Under the pieces are notes generated by a model. The model saw only the letters and a program-made list of their open reading frames with translations, ran no database searches and was not told where the DNA came from. Shown here piece by piece: positions 11,712-21,703 of a stretch of 64,000 nt of DNA. A program made the translations under genes and the position numbers. This DNA is from Ceratothoa steindachneri (Eukaryota; Arthropoda; Malacostraca; Isopoda; Cymothoidae): contig OZ018323.1 in NCBI GenBank assembly GCA_963969495.1, positions 78,695,685 to 78,759,684 on the forward strand. Reading direction: 5' to 3'. Position 1 is the first letter of the stretch. Each line of letters starts with the position of its first letter.

Positions 11712-11886
11712 ATTTAAGGATAACCTCTTTACTCTTATAGCTAACATTCCTCTTAATGTATCCTAGCACCCTATTTGCTCTATTTTTTGCCTCAATACAC
11801 TGCTTTGAAAACTTCAGTGACCTATCTACTACTATGCCTAAGTCCTTCTCATCCTCAACTGATTTCAGCCAATGCCCATCCATTTC
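11712..11886 (-). pseudogene. CR1-like family 2 RT C-terminal fragment
   Basis: The minus strand reads MDGHWLKSVEDEKDLGIVVD, RSLKFSKQCIEAKNRANRVL and YIKRNVSYKSKEVIL. This is the segment downstream of the RT active site in family 2 (compare 16650-16760 and 18430-18590). It is truncated at both sides, and element B begins at its upstream edge. Confidence 0.85.
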
Positions 11887-11895
11887 ATAAGAGGA

Positions 11896-14154
11896 GCTAT
11901 CGTCCAATAGCTCTGTTATCTGGCATCGGGAAACTCATTGAACGGCTTGTCACAGCTCGACTTACCTGGTGGCTAGAGAGAAACAATTTGCTCCTCCCAG
12001 AACAGTGCGGCTTCCGCCCCCGTCGAAGCACCCTTGATGTCTTAGGGCAGATTGAATTCCACATCTGCGACACCTACAGGAAGAAAGGGGTAATGACCAC
12101 CCTGTTTATCGACCTGGAGGGTGCCTTTGATTACACCTCCCACACAGGAATACTTTACAAGCTTGCTAGGATGGGTATCACAGGCCCTCCCCTTGCTTGG
12201 CTCAACTCCTACCTCTCCAACCGCACCTTCAGTGTAGCAGTTGGCTCGACTCTTTCCCCACCGGCCCCTATCCACAGAGGTGTCCCACAAGGCTCCATCC
12301 TCGGCCCCCTCCTATTCAATATCCTCCTCTCAGATCTAAGCATCCCAGACCACTCCCACCTCCTCATCTATGCTGATGACATCACGATAATCAGCAAGGC
12401 AGCCACTCAAGAAGAGGCAGAGAGCAACCTACAAGAGGCTGCTGAGGCTCTCACAGCATGGGTGACTGCCTGGGGCTTGACCATCAGTGCCCCCAAAAGT
12501 GCACTCATGTGCTTCACCCTCAAGAAGCAGGTTACCCTCCCCAGCATCACCATAAATGGATGTCCTGTCCCATATGTCAGGTCTCACTGCCCCCTGGGAC
12601 TCTGGCTAGATGGCCCCCGTCTCACCTGGTCCCCCCACATCGAACACCTGTTGCTCAAATGCAACAAGAGACTAGATGTCATGAAAAGGGTGGCAGGAGT
12701 CCGCTGGGGGGCCAGTCGAGACCTCCTCCTTCACTACTACCAAGCAGCCATCAGAACCAAAATCTCCTACGGAGGCAGCCTCTATGGCTCAGCAGCCCCA
12801 ACAATCCTCCGCAAGCTAGATCCTATCCAAAACGCTGCTCTGAGGATTGCCATGGGTGCTATGAGATCCTCCCCCGTTACAGCCCTCCATGCAGAAAGTG
12901 GCCTACTTCCATTGCACCTCCATAGACAGGTGGCACTATGCCACCAATACCACCATGTCCAGACCCTCCCTCCAGACCACCCCATGGCAGTCATCCATTC
13001 CACAGCCGAAGTGGACCAACAATCCCCATCATGGTCTCCAGGAGCACGTAAACCCCTAATGGTCAGAGCACTGCTGGCACACACTGCACTACAGCAGCCT
13101 CTACCCCCTCCCTCTAAAATATACTCCCACCCCCCAGCACCCCCATGGATAGACCTCTCCTCCATCTTTGCCCTCAATATTCCAAACCTCCCCCCAAAGA
13201 ACTCAGCTGGCCCTATAGCTGCAGCCCTGTTTGCCCAACTCAAGCACTCCAGCTATTCCCACCATCTCCAAATATATACCGATGGTTCCCGATCCCCAAC
13301 CCCTCCCTCGACCGCTGCTGCCATCTACATCCCCTCCTCCAACATATGCCGAATTTGGAGGCTGCCCCCAGAAATAGATATAGTGACTGCAGAAATGTTC
13401 GCACTCCGCCAAGCTCTAAGTTTCATAAACACAAACTATACCCCAACCAAAACAGTAATCTTCACTGACTCCCGATCATCTCTGCAACTTCTGCTCTCCC
13501 CCCCGCCCAAAGTCATCCACAGCCCTAGCCCACTCCATCCAAAGCATGCTACTATCCCTCAGGTTAGTAGGATGGGCCATCACCCTACAGTGGGTGCCCT
13601 CACACTCTGACATCAGAGGGAATGAGATAGTGGATGCTGCTGCCAAGAAGGGTCTGTCCCTAGAGAGCATAACTCCACTACCACCCCCTCTGTCGGTAGC
13701 AAAAAAACTGCTCTCTGCTGCCTGCCAATCCCAATGGGATGCCAACCTACAAAACTCCCTCAACACCACCTCCATGGGCAGATACCGCATTGACTCCACC
13801 CCACAGCCATGGATCAGGCTACAATCACGGGCCCTAGATGTCGCCCTGACCAGACTTCGCTTAGGCCACACATCCCTCAATGCCCACCTCCACCGCCTAA
13901 ACCTATCCCCTGATCCATTTTGTCCTTGGTGTCTGAACGTTGAAGAAACAGTGGAACACTTCCTTCTCCACTGCCCCCGCTTCCACTCGCACAGACTAGC
14001 CCTGAAACATAGCCTCCGCACCTTAGGCATCCCAACCTTCAATCTGCCCACCCTACTGGCAGCAGCCCCACCCGTTACCCCCCAAACCCGCTCCAAAGTC
14101 ATCCACCTCACTTGCCTATTCCTGAGGAAGTCTCAACAGCTCTCACGACTATAA
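11896..14154 (+). pseudogene. Element B ORF2 remnant: RT plus RNase H, one frameshift
   Basis: The coding sequence enters at SYRPIALLSGIGKLIERL. The RT blocks are intact: FIDLEGAFDYTS, HRGVPQGSILGPLLFN and the active site LLIYADDITI near 12370. RNase H starts with QIYTDGSRS near 13275, with TAEMFALRQAL and IFTDSRSSLQLLL following. A frameshift at a C-rich run near 13500 moves the rest into the frame of 13546-14154. That part contains the last RNase H block (LQWVPSHSDIRGNEIVDAAA) and a zinc motif (CPWCLNVEETVEHFLLHC). The upstream methionine at 11775 belongs to flanking CR1 sequence and is not the true start. Apart from truncation and the single frameshift the protein is well preserved, so the insertion is moderately young. 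Confidence 0.88.
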
Positions 14155-14228
14155 AGTGGTGGGACCCATACTACAGGGCACATACGCCGAAAGGCATCAA
14201 AGCCCTTAGAAGCCATCATCATCATCAT
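11896..14228 (+). mobile_element. Element B: 5'-truncated I-type non-LTR retrotransposon
   Basis: A 2.33-kb plus-strand insertion begins within the RT domain and ends in a (CAT)n tail at about 14214-14230. The direct repeat CATAAGAGGA occurs at 11886-11895 and 14229-14238. I read it as the target-site duplication, although the first bases merge with the tail. 5' truncation is the usual result of incomplete target-primed reverse transcription. It is a different lineage from A and C, with a C/T-rich sense strand and a simple-repeat tail rather than poly(A). Confidence 0.85.
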
Positions 14229-14259
14229 CATAAGAGGATAACATAACATAATTTCACGG

Positions 14260-14627
14260 GGTAAATATGTAGATTAGTGACTCAGCCGAAAAAGTGTTTT
14301 TTTTGGTAAATATTTCCGTTCCACCCTACCACCCACACCCCCACCCCGGTTATAATTCGCAAAACTATTAAACGTGCTGGCATGATTTTGGTTAAATCAT
14401 TCACCTCTGTAAACATTAGGACATTAGTCTATAAACAATTAGGATTATATACTGGGGGGGCTGTGCCCCCAAGACCCCCCCAATTTAATAGAACTCAGGA
14501 TCATCGTAGTGTGGTCCCCCCATTGTGTTTACCCCCACATGAGCCATCTTAAATGTGCTCCAAAAACATGAATCATTTTGGAACACGGTACGTCCCATCG
14601 TTCGAGTCGCTAATCTACATATTTACC
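14260..14627. mobile_element. 368-bp MITE with 24-bp inverted ends and 8-bp TSD
   Basis: The left end GGTAAATATGTAGATTAGTG and the reverse complement of the right end, GGTAAATATGTAGATTAGCG, match except for one base over about 24 bp. Perfect direct repeats TTTCACGG flank it at 14252-14259 and 14628-14635. The interior has G-runs and C-runs and no ORF. It sits inside the 3' tail of a CR1-like family 2 copy, whose native sequence CATCCGTGAAATTATG is restored when the element and one TSD copy are removed. Confidence 0.9.
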
Positions 14628-14734
14628 TTTCACGGATGACAAAAGCAACAAGGGACCTATCAAAAGACATCCACATTTGTCAAAACCCACCCACAAAATG
14701 CATCTATAGGATTGTGTCAGATCATGCATCAGTA

Positions 14735-15029
14735 AATGTTGCGAGTATGGGCAGATGTGATTTTAGCTTATTTTGAGGGTCAGCTCGCCCGGGGATGGGC
14801 CTATGATGGTCTGATATTTCGATCATTTGGGGGGGGGCTGGGGGCCCAGCCCCCCAATATATAATCTCAAATCCCCATAAACTTACTCCACATAGTTCCA
14901 GGTCAGAAAAAGTTGTTAGGAAAAATAGCCCCAAATAAGCTATGACTCGGATCTGGTCATACACAATTACCATATATTGTAGCCTACTAAAGCGCCACCT
15001 ACCGTGTGCCCCAAATCTGAAGTATTACC
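14735..15029. mobile_element. MITE-like insertion ending in ...CTGAAGTATTACC
   Basis: The right end CCCCAAATCTGAAGTATTACC lies at about 15009-15029. The same end recurs at 16186 and 20348, preceded each time by related sequence (AACAGCGCCACCTACCGTG-like). The left end, near AGTAAATGTTGCGAGTATGG, is only a partial inverted match. The centre has a G9/C6 stem-like block. The left boundary is approximate, and no coding potential is present. Confidence 0.55.
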
Positions 15030-15475
15030 AAAACTGCATCCATAGGAATGAGTCCAGAATACCCCCCAAAGTTAACCCTACCTCCTCATATAATCATCTA
15101 ATCTGCGTTTGAATACATTCAAGTTTGGACTGTCTACCGTCTCAGATGGCAAAATATTCCAGTAATCTACCACTCTATTGGTAAAAAATTTTTTTTCTAA
15201 CATCCACCCTGTACCTCTGTTTTTAATTTTTAAGTGGGGACCCCTAGTCATATTACTACCTTCCAACTAAAATAACTTGCTAAAATCCAATTTATCCATC
15301 CCAGAACAGATTTTAAAAAGTTCAATCATATCTCCCCTCACACATCTCTTAAATGAGAACATATTTAGTACCCTCAGTCTATCTTCATATTCAAGGTGCT
15401 TGAGGGAAGGTATTATTTTTGTTGCCCTCCTTTTTACTGACTAGCAGGTTGATGTCATGTCTAAAATGTGGTGAC

Positions 15476-16016
15476 CATAAGAACATAAGAAAAGAAGGAG
15501 ACTGCAAAAGACCATTCATGGCCTACACTTGGCAGCTCCTGTTCCAGTCAACACACAAAAGATTTCTTACCAGAGAAAAGTCATCAACATTGTCACCCTT
15601 TACAGGAGTTCGTCAGATCTAATCTACAATATACATAAAATGCATCCAGAGGATTATGTCCATTCATGCAACCGCAAAATAATCTCCCCACTCCTTAGAA
15701 AAATATATACATATGTACATAAAAAAGTCAGTCCCATCTAGCAGCTTCATTCATATATTTATCTAATCTATTCTTAAAACTACCCAGATAGGAGGCTTCT
15801 ATCACATGTCTAGTGAGCCTATTCCATTCATCTACCACACGATTTGTAAACCAATTCCTCCCAATCTCCTTCCTAAACCTATACTTATCAAGCTTAAACC
15901 CATTGCTACATGTCCTGTCATGTTCACTAAGTATAAGAACCTTACCCAGATCCCCTTTATTATATCCTTTTACCCATTTGAAGACTTCAATCAATTCCCC
16001 TCTGACTCTTCTCCTT
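15476..16016 (-). pseudogene. CR1-like family 1, copy A (3' end only)
   Basis: The minus-strand copy has its 3' terminus at the left, where the plus strand reads TAAGAACATAAGAAAAGAAG. The sense tail is therefore CTTCTTTTCTTATGTTCTTA, an 8-bp-type CR1 tail. The coding end lies at 15728-15994: VFKWVKGYNKGDLGKVLILS, FRKEIGRNWFTNRVVDEWN and LGSFKNRLDKYMNEAARWD. It is truncated at about 16016, where MITE sequence begins, and is nearly identical to copies B and C over the shared part. Confidence 0.88.
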
Positions 16017-16186
16017 ACTAAATAATATACTAAAAGTTACAAATCCCCAAAACAAAAAAAAAAATATAACGCAGTGATTGTCACATCTGACGCTACCGTC
16101 TGACGTCATAAGAGATATGCTGTAGCCCAAAATTGTAGCCGACTAACAGCGCCATCTACCGTGCGCCTTGAATCTGAAGTATTACC
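16017..16186. mobile_element. MITE-like fragment, same family as 20160-20348
   Basis: This runs from a TTTAGTAAATAATA-like start to the ...CTGAAGTATTACC end and matches 20168-20348 closely. The shared blocks include TACAAATCCCCAAAAC and AGCCCAAAATTGTAGCC. No ORF is present. Confidence 0.6.
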
Positions 16187-17928
16187 AAAATATTTTCTTA
16201 AATCCAACCTACACCCTTGCTTTTAAATTTTCAAGTGGTGACCTCTAGTCCGATTTCCATCATCTAACTCAAAAAACTTGCTAACATCCAATTTATCTAT
16301 CCCAGAAAATTTTTTAAAGAGCTCAATTATATCCCCTCTCACACATAAGAACATAAGAAAAGAAGGAGACTGCAAAAGACCATTCATGGCTTACACTTGG
16401 CAGCTCCTGTTCCATATTTAATACCCTCAGTTTATTTATATATTCAAGGTGCCTCAGGGAAGGAATAATCTTTGTTGCCCTTCATTGCACTGACTCAAGA
16501 AGGTTAATATCGTGTCTAAAATATGGGGACCATGCCTGTATGCAGTACTCTAGATGTGGCCTAACATAAGAGTTATAGAGTTTAAGAATAACATCCTTAC
16601 TTTTGTAACTGACATTTCTCTTAATAAAACCCAGCACTCTATTTGCCCTATTTCTTGCTTCAATACACTGCTTAGAAAACCTTAATGACTTATCTATTAC
16701 TACTCCTAGATCTTTCTCATCCTCTACTGAGCTCAGCCAATGCCCATCCAATTCATCGTTAAATTCTCTATTATTTTTTCCCATGTTAATAACTTTGTAC
16801 TTATCAAGGTTGAAAGTCATTTGCCACTTATGTGCCCAGGATAACAATTTATTTAAATCCCCCTGCACTTTAAAATTATCATCAATATCTTTAACTACAG
16901 CTGCTAATTTGGTCTCACTCGCAAAAATTCACACTTTATTATTAACTGCCTCCCCAAGATCGTTTATATAGATGACAAATAATAATGGACTGAGAACTGA
17001 TCCCTGAGGAACCCCACTGATAACATCCCTCCACTCTGATTTTACACCATCTAGCACTACCCTTTGCTTCCTGTCTTTCACCCCCACATATCCCAATCAT
17101 TTTTAATTTATGAACTAGTCTCCTATGTGTTACCTTATCAAATGCTTTACTAAAATCCAAGTAAATTACATCTACATTCTCTCCCCTATCTACTTGATTT
17201 GTTATGAACTCCAGAAAGTTTAGTAAATTAGTCAAACATGATCTACCTGATCTAAACCCATGCTGAGAATCGCTGATTAACCCCTCCCTCTCTAGATGTT
17301 GGCAAATGCTTTTTTTAACCATTTTCTCAAGAATTTTACAAACTACAGGAGTTAGGCTAACTGGTCTAAAGTTATTTGGATCCTCTTTACTACCCTTCTT
17401 GAAAATGGGTACAACATTCGCTCTCTTCCAATCATCGGGTATTTCTCCATATTCCAGTGACCGAGTATACAACTTCTCCAGAGCTATTGAGATACTTTCT
17501 ACCCCTTCTTTAAGTATCCTAGAATGAATATTATCAGGGCCGGAGGCCTTGGTAACATCTAACTCACCTATTAGTGCTTTTATCGTCCTCCGATCCACAC
17601 TAATGGTAGTAAACACCTCTTTTCCTGACCCATGAGTACTATACATAAGACTATTTAGTTTCTTCTTTGTAAATACTGATGCAAAATGACCATTTAGTAC
17701 CTCATATTTGATAGGTCCTATTTTAACTCTGCAAGACTTGTTATTAATTTTATAGTAACTAAAGAACTTTCTAGGATCTTTGTTGCTATCCTGAGCTAAT
17801 TTAATTTCTGACACCCTTTTGTTCTTCTTTATAATCTTATTTAACTCATTCCTAGCCATTCTATAATCACTTAAATTTTGAATATTATTTTCTACCTGTA
17901 ATTTTTTATATGCCTGTATGCTCAGCAT
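16187..17928 (-). pseudogene. CR1-like family 2 ORF2 (RT) copy, minus strand
   Basis: From 17928 leftwards the minus strand gives a linker (LNKIIKKNKRVSEIKLAQD), RT block KRANVVPIFKKGSKEDPNNF, FRPVSLTPVVCKILEKMV, DSQHGFRSGRSCLTNLLNF and VDVIYLDFSKAFDKVTHRRL. A frame change occurs near 17090. [20 protein letters not shown] follows at about 16950-17020. The expected FADDTK active site is damaged near 16920 (reads FASETK). The C-terminal WAHKWQMTFNLDK and SVEDEKDLGVVIDKS blocks follow. A 69-bp family 1 fragment interrupts it at 16346-16414. The copy lacks its endonuclease half. Confidence 0.87.
16346..16414 (-). repeat. 69-bp solo 3' end of CR1-like family 1
   Basis: Only the terminal segment of family 1 is present, from the CTTATGTTCTTA tail to the CAGCTCCTG block. 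It lies inside the family 2 copy and has replaced about 17 bp of it relative to the paralogous site near 15345-15362. Such extreme 5' truncation still keeps the part a retrotransposon RT would bind. Confidence 0.75.
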
Positions 17929-19345
17929 GGTTTTAGAAGTGGTAGATTGTGTTTAACTAATTTACTGGATTTTATGGATTATGTAACTAAAGAATTAGAT
18001 TATGGTGAGAAAGTTGATGTGATCTACTTAGATTTCAGGAAAGCTTTTGATAAGGTTCCACATAGAAGACTAGTCCATAAATTAAAGCTGCATGGGATAT
18101 GTGGGAAGGTTTTAAATTGGATAACTGAATGGCTGAAAAATAGGAAACAGAGAGTTGTACTGAATGGAGTGAGGTCAGTGGAGGAATGTTATTAGTGGCA
18201 TACCTCAGGGATCAGTATTAGGTCCTTTATTATTTATAATCTATATAAATGATCTTGGGCAAGGTGTAAATAGCAAAGTGTCAATTTTTGCTGATGACAC
18301 TAAATTGGCAACTGTAGTCAAAGAGGTTGACTTGAATAAGTTGTTAGCTTGGGCTCAGAAGTGGCAGATGACTTTTAACCTTAATAAATGCAAAGTTATT
18401 AACATGGAGAGAGATAATAGGGAATTTAGTTATGAGATGGATGGGTATTGGCTTAATTAAGTTGAAGATGAGAACGACTTAGGAGTAGTAGTAGATAGGT
18501 CACTGAAGTTTTCAAAGCAGTGTATTGAGGCAAAAAATAGAGCAAATAGGGTGCTAGGTTACATTAAAAAAAAATGTTAGCTACAAGAGTAAGGAGGTCA
18601 TCCTTAAACTATACAACTCATGTCAGGCCACATTTAGAGTACTGTATACAGGCATGGTCACCACATTTTAGACATGATATAAACTTATTAGAGTCAGTAC
18701 AAAGGAGGGCAACAAAAATAATACCATCCCTGAAGCACCTTGAATATGAAGATAGACTGAGGGTATTAAATATGTTTTCATTTGAAAGGTGTGTGGGGGG
18801 AGATATGATTGAGCTTTTTAAAATCTTTTCTGGGATGGATAAATTGGATTTCAGCAAGTTATTTGAGTTAGAAGGTAGTAATAGAACTAGAGGCCACCAC
18901 TTAAAGATTATAAAACATAGGTGTAGACTGGATGTTAGAAAATATTTTTTCACTAACAGAGTGGTGGATTATTGGAATAGTTTGCCACCTGAGACTGTAG
19001 ACAGCCCAAACTTGAATGTTTTCAAGCGCAGATTGGATGATTATATGGGGATGGAGGTTTAATTTCTTACTTTTTGGTATGTGGATATGTTTCTTGACTC
19101 GTTCCTATGAATGCAGTTTCTTTTTATTGTATATTTTGGGGTACTTTGCTTTTGTTCTTGACAGACTCCTATATATTGTAGATGCATGGTTGGACATAAT
19201 CCTATGGATTGTTAAATTGTATATTGTAGATGCATGATCTGACAAAATCCTATGGATGCATTATGTGGGTGGGATTTGATGGATATGGATGACCTTTGAT
19301 AGGCCCTTGTGGCTTTTGTCATCCGGGAAATTATGTTATGTTATG
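17929..19345 (+). pseudogene. CR1-like family 2 copy, plus strand, 5'-truncated
   Basis: It begins at QHGFRSGRLCLTNLLDF (about 17929) and continues with VDVIYLDFRKAFDKVPHRRL. GIPQGSVLGPLLFIIYINDL follows across a frame change near 18190. The active site SIFADDTKLATV lies near 18280, and the WAQKWQMTFNLNKCKVI block follows. After a stop near 18458 and a frameshift in an A8 run near 18568, the C-terminus reads RPHLEYCIQAWSPHFRHDI to LNVFKRRLDDYMGMEV at 19062. The 3' UTR ends with the family tail ATTATGTTATGTTATG at 19331-19345. It stands head to head with the minus-strand copy immediately upstream. Confidence 0.88.
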
Positions 19346-19351
19346 TATTTT

Positions 19352-20110
19352 TTGTTTCATGGCGAACGATAACAGCTTCTTACTGGCAATGTTGTAGCTA
19401 TAAATAGAACCCTCTTAACATTTGTTTCTGTTTCGTTATAGCTTTTTCGTGCTCTAGTTGTGCTTCTTCATTATTCGAATTCAGGTTTATTTTGCATGGC
19501 CGCGAAAAACTTTTAGGTTATTTAGAGGTGTATAAACTAATCAAGAAACCTATAAAAGTAAGTATTGTTTGTCATTAGGTTAGATTTTTCTGCCAGTAAA
19601 AAGCTGGGGGGGGGGCAGTAAATTCAAGTGGACTGCTTGTGGGGGAGATATCACCTTGCGGGGACCACCCTGCGTAATTGTTCACATCTGACGCTACTGT
19701 CTGATGTCATAAGACATATTGTGGCCTATAAACAGCGCCACCTACTGTGCCTCCCAGACCCATCCCCCCTCAATTGATTGAAACTCAGGATCATCGCAGG
19801 GTGGCCTCCCCCGCAGTGATATCTTCCCCACGAGCAGTGCCCTTGAATTTACTGGTTTTTCCCCCCAACAGCTTTCTACTTGCAGAAAAACCTAACTTAA
19901 TAACAAACTTCTTACTTTTATAGGTTTCTTGATTAGTTTATGTGCCTCTAGATAATTAAAAGTTTTTCGTGATTATACAAACTAAAGCTGAATTTGAATA
20001 ATGAAGAAGCACATGGAGAGCACGAAAATGCCATAACGAAACAAAAACGGGTCCTATTTATAAGCTATGGCATTGCCAGTAAGAAGCTGTTATTGTTTGC
20101 AGCAAAACAA
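19352..20110. mobile_element. Foldback element, about 310-bp imperfect inverted arms
   Basis: The left arm (about 19352-19676) and right arm (about 19795-20110) are inverted copies. Paired landmarks are AACAGCTTCTTACTGGCAAT with its complement near 20075-20094, AATCAAGAAACCTATAAAAG near 19539 with its complement near 19917-19936, and CAGTAAATTCAAG with CTTGAATTTACTG. The arms show scattered substitutions and small indels. About 118 bp of spacer contains MITE-like sequence related to 14735-15029. No ORF is present. An RNA through it would fold into a long imperfect hairpin. The element type (foldback MITE or inverted duplication of a MITE) is not settled. Confidence 0.82.
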
Positions 20111-20159
20111 TAAAAGACATCAAGAAACCTTAACTAACTTAGAAAAAACTATAAACGAG

Positions 20160-20348
20160 CAGAGGCGGAGATATTTAGTAAATAATACAGACTAAAAGCT
20201 ACAAATCCCCAAAACAACAAAAATATATAATGCCGTGATTGATCATATCTGAAGCTACTTTCTGACATCATAAGAGATATTTTGTAGCCCAAAATTGTAG
20301 CCTACTAACAGCGGCACCTACCTTGCGCCCCAAATCTGAAGTATTACC
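20160..20348. mobile_element. MITE-like fragment
   Basis: This is a second copy of the 16017-16186 sequence, ending CCCCAAATCTGAAGTATTACC at 20348. It directly abuts the truncated edge of a family 2 CR1-like copy. No coding potential is present. Confidence 0.6.
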
Positions 20349-21395
20349 ATTATTATTTTGAGCTAAATTTATATCTACCACCCTTTTGCTCTTCTTGATA
20401 ATCTTATTTAGCTTATTTTTGGTCGCCCTATAATGATTTAAATTGTCAAAAGGACTTTCTCTCTGTAATATATGGTATGCCCTTTTCTCAGAAATTTTCT
20501 TAGCTATCTCCTGATTCCACCACAACAGCTTCCTACATTTTTCCTAATAGCCTTCAATGGAATACACTGCTTCTGGCCTATGTTTAGTATAGTCTTAAAA
20601 GTGTCCCACATCTCATAAGTATTCTTCCCCCTGAATTCTCTATCCTACCTCATCTGATTCAGCAAGTTTCGTAATTTATTGTAATCTCCCCTATAAAATT
20701 TTTTGAGTTTTTGTTGAGTTTGTTGATGTTCTACTTTTCACTATTCCCAAGTTAAAATGAACCATCTGATGATTAGTATTCTCCAATGCTTTCCCGACAG
20801 TCAATTCTTGAACCAAGTGATCATCATTTGAAAGAACCAGATCTAAGATATTGGTACCCCTTGTTGGCTTATTAACAAATTGAGTCAAATAATTATCCTC
20901 CAAAGCATTCTATAACTTTACAACTTGCTCTATCCCTTCCTATCATATTTTCCAAGTCCACAGAATTTAAATTAAAGTCACCAAGAATAACTATCTACTT
21001 CACATCCTTTCCTTATTTCCCTGATCATTAGCTCATCAATACAGTCAGTCTGTCCGGGTGGTCTGTAAAAGGCTCCCAAGTGTATTATCCTATTTTTACT
21101 GACCGTAATATCTATTGACAGTGACTTAACCTGCTTTATAGAATTATTTAAGATTTGAAGAAATGCTATTTCTGTTAGATAATTAACCCACCACCCGTCC
21201 TATCTCTCCTTTGACTAATGTACATATAACCCTGTAGTTAAATTCTTGTAACTCATACATCATTTACTCCCACATGTGTAATCACAACTGCATCCCTCTC
21301 ACACCCAGACACCAGACTGATCATCTGCCCCCCTAAACTTCCCATCATATTTCCTGAACTGATTTTAGAAAACTCACCCCTACCAATTGTAAATA
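20349..21395 (-). pseudogene. CR1-like family 2: endonuclease and SGNH-esterase parts (minus strand)
   Basis: Reading leftwards from 21395, the first part is the second half of an ORF1 SGNH/GDSL-type esterase (QMISLVSGCERDAVVITHVG then VND), as known from CR1 ORF1 proteins. ORF2 endonuclease blocks follow: SQRRDRTGGGLII near 21210, HLGAFYRPPGQTDCIDELMI near 21060, FGDFNLNSVDLENMIGRD near 20980, FVNKPTRGTNILDLVLSND near 20860 and NTNHQMVHFNLGI near 20770. A linker (MWWNQEIAKK, then LNKIIKKSKRVVDINLAQ) runs to 20349. Several stops are present. The upstream part of ORF1 resumes at 24169 beyond a nested insertion. Confidence 0.83.
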
Positions 21396-21703
21396 AGTGT
21401 AAACTATTGGGAGTACATATCAATGTAGATTTAAACTGGGACAATCATGTTGCACATATGCTGTCCAAGGCCAATCGATGTATTTTTATTTTGTACCATG
21501 CCAGACAATTTGGTTTCAACCCTAATGTAATGTTAACATTATATCAGTGGTACATTAGAACCACACTAGAGTATTCTGCACCTATATGGTACCCGGGACT
21601 CACTCAGGGCCAACATATGATCCTTGAACGCATGCAAAAATGTTGTTTTCACATAATTCTTGGACCTCACTATATTAGTTACAAAAATGCCCTAGAACAA
21701 CTT
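21396..21703 (+). pseudogene. Family 3 non-LTR RT, C-terminal region (left half)
   Basis: The plus strand reads KLLGVHINVDLNWDNHVAHM, then LSKANRCIFILYHARQFG and YIRTTLEYSAPIWYPGLTQG, then LERMQKCCFHIILGPHYISY. This is the thumb and connection region after the RT active site. The fragment is 5'-truncated (no YxDD) and stops at NALEQL where family 1 copy B begins. It resumes at 23835. It was inserted into the family 2 ORF1 on the opposite strand. Confidence 0.82.

Larger units (their letters stand above)
14236..15475 (-). pseudogene. CR1-like family 2, 3' end and RT C-terminus (minus strand)
   Basis: The minus-strand copy has its 3' tail (ATTATGTTATGTTATC) at 14236-14256 and 3'-UTR sequence at about 14628-14735 and 15030-15075. 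Its C-terminal coding end is near 15078-15475, with FFTNRVVDYWNILPSETVDS, NLNVFKRRLDDYMRR and the upstream LEYEDRLRVLNMFSF block. Two short MITE-like elements interrupt it (14260-14627 and about 14735-15029). Family 1 copy A follows at 15476. Only the last part of the element survives. Confidence 0.82.

Noticed and set aside
13476..14111. Minus-strand 211-codon frame over element B, and similar antisense frames over elements A, C and E
   Set aside because: They are shadows of the real sense-strand RT/RNase H coding sequence.
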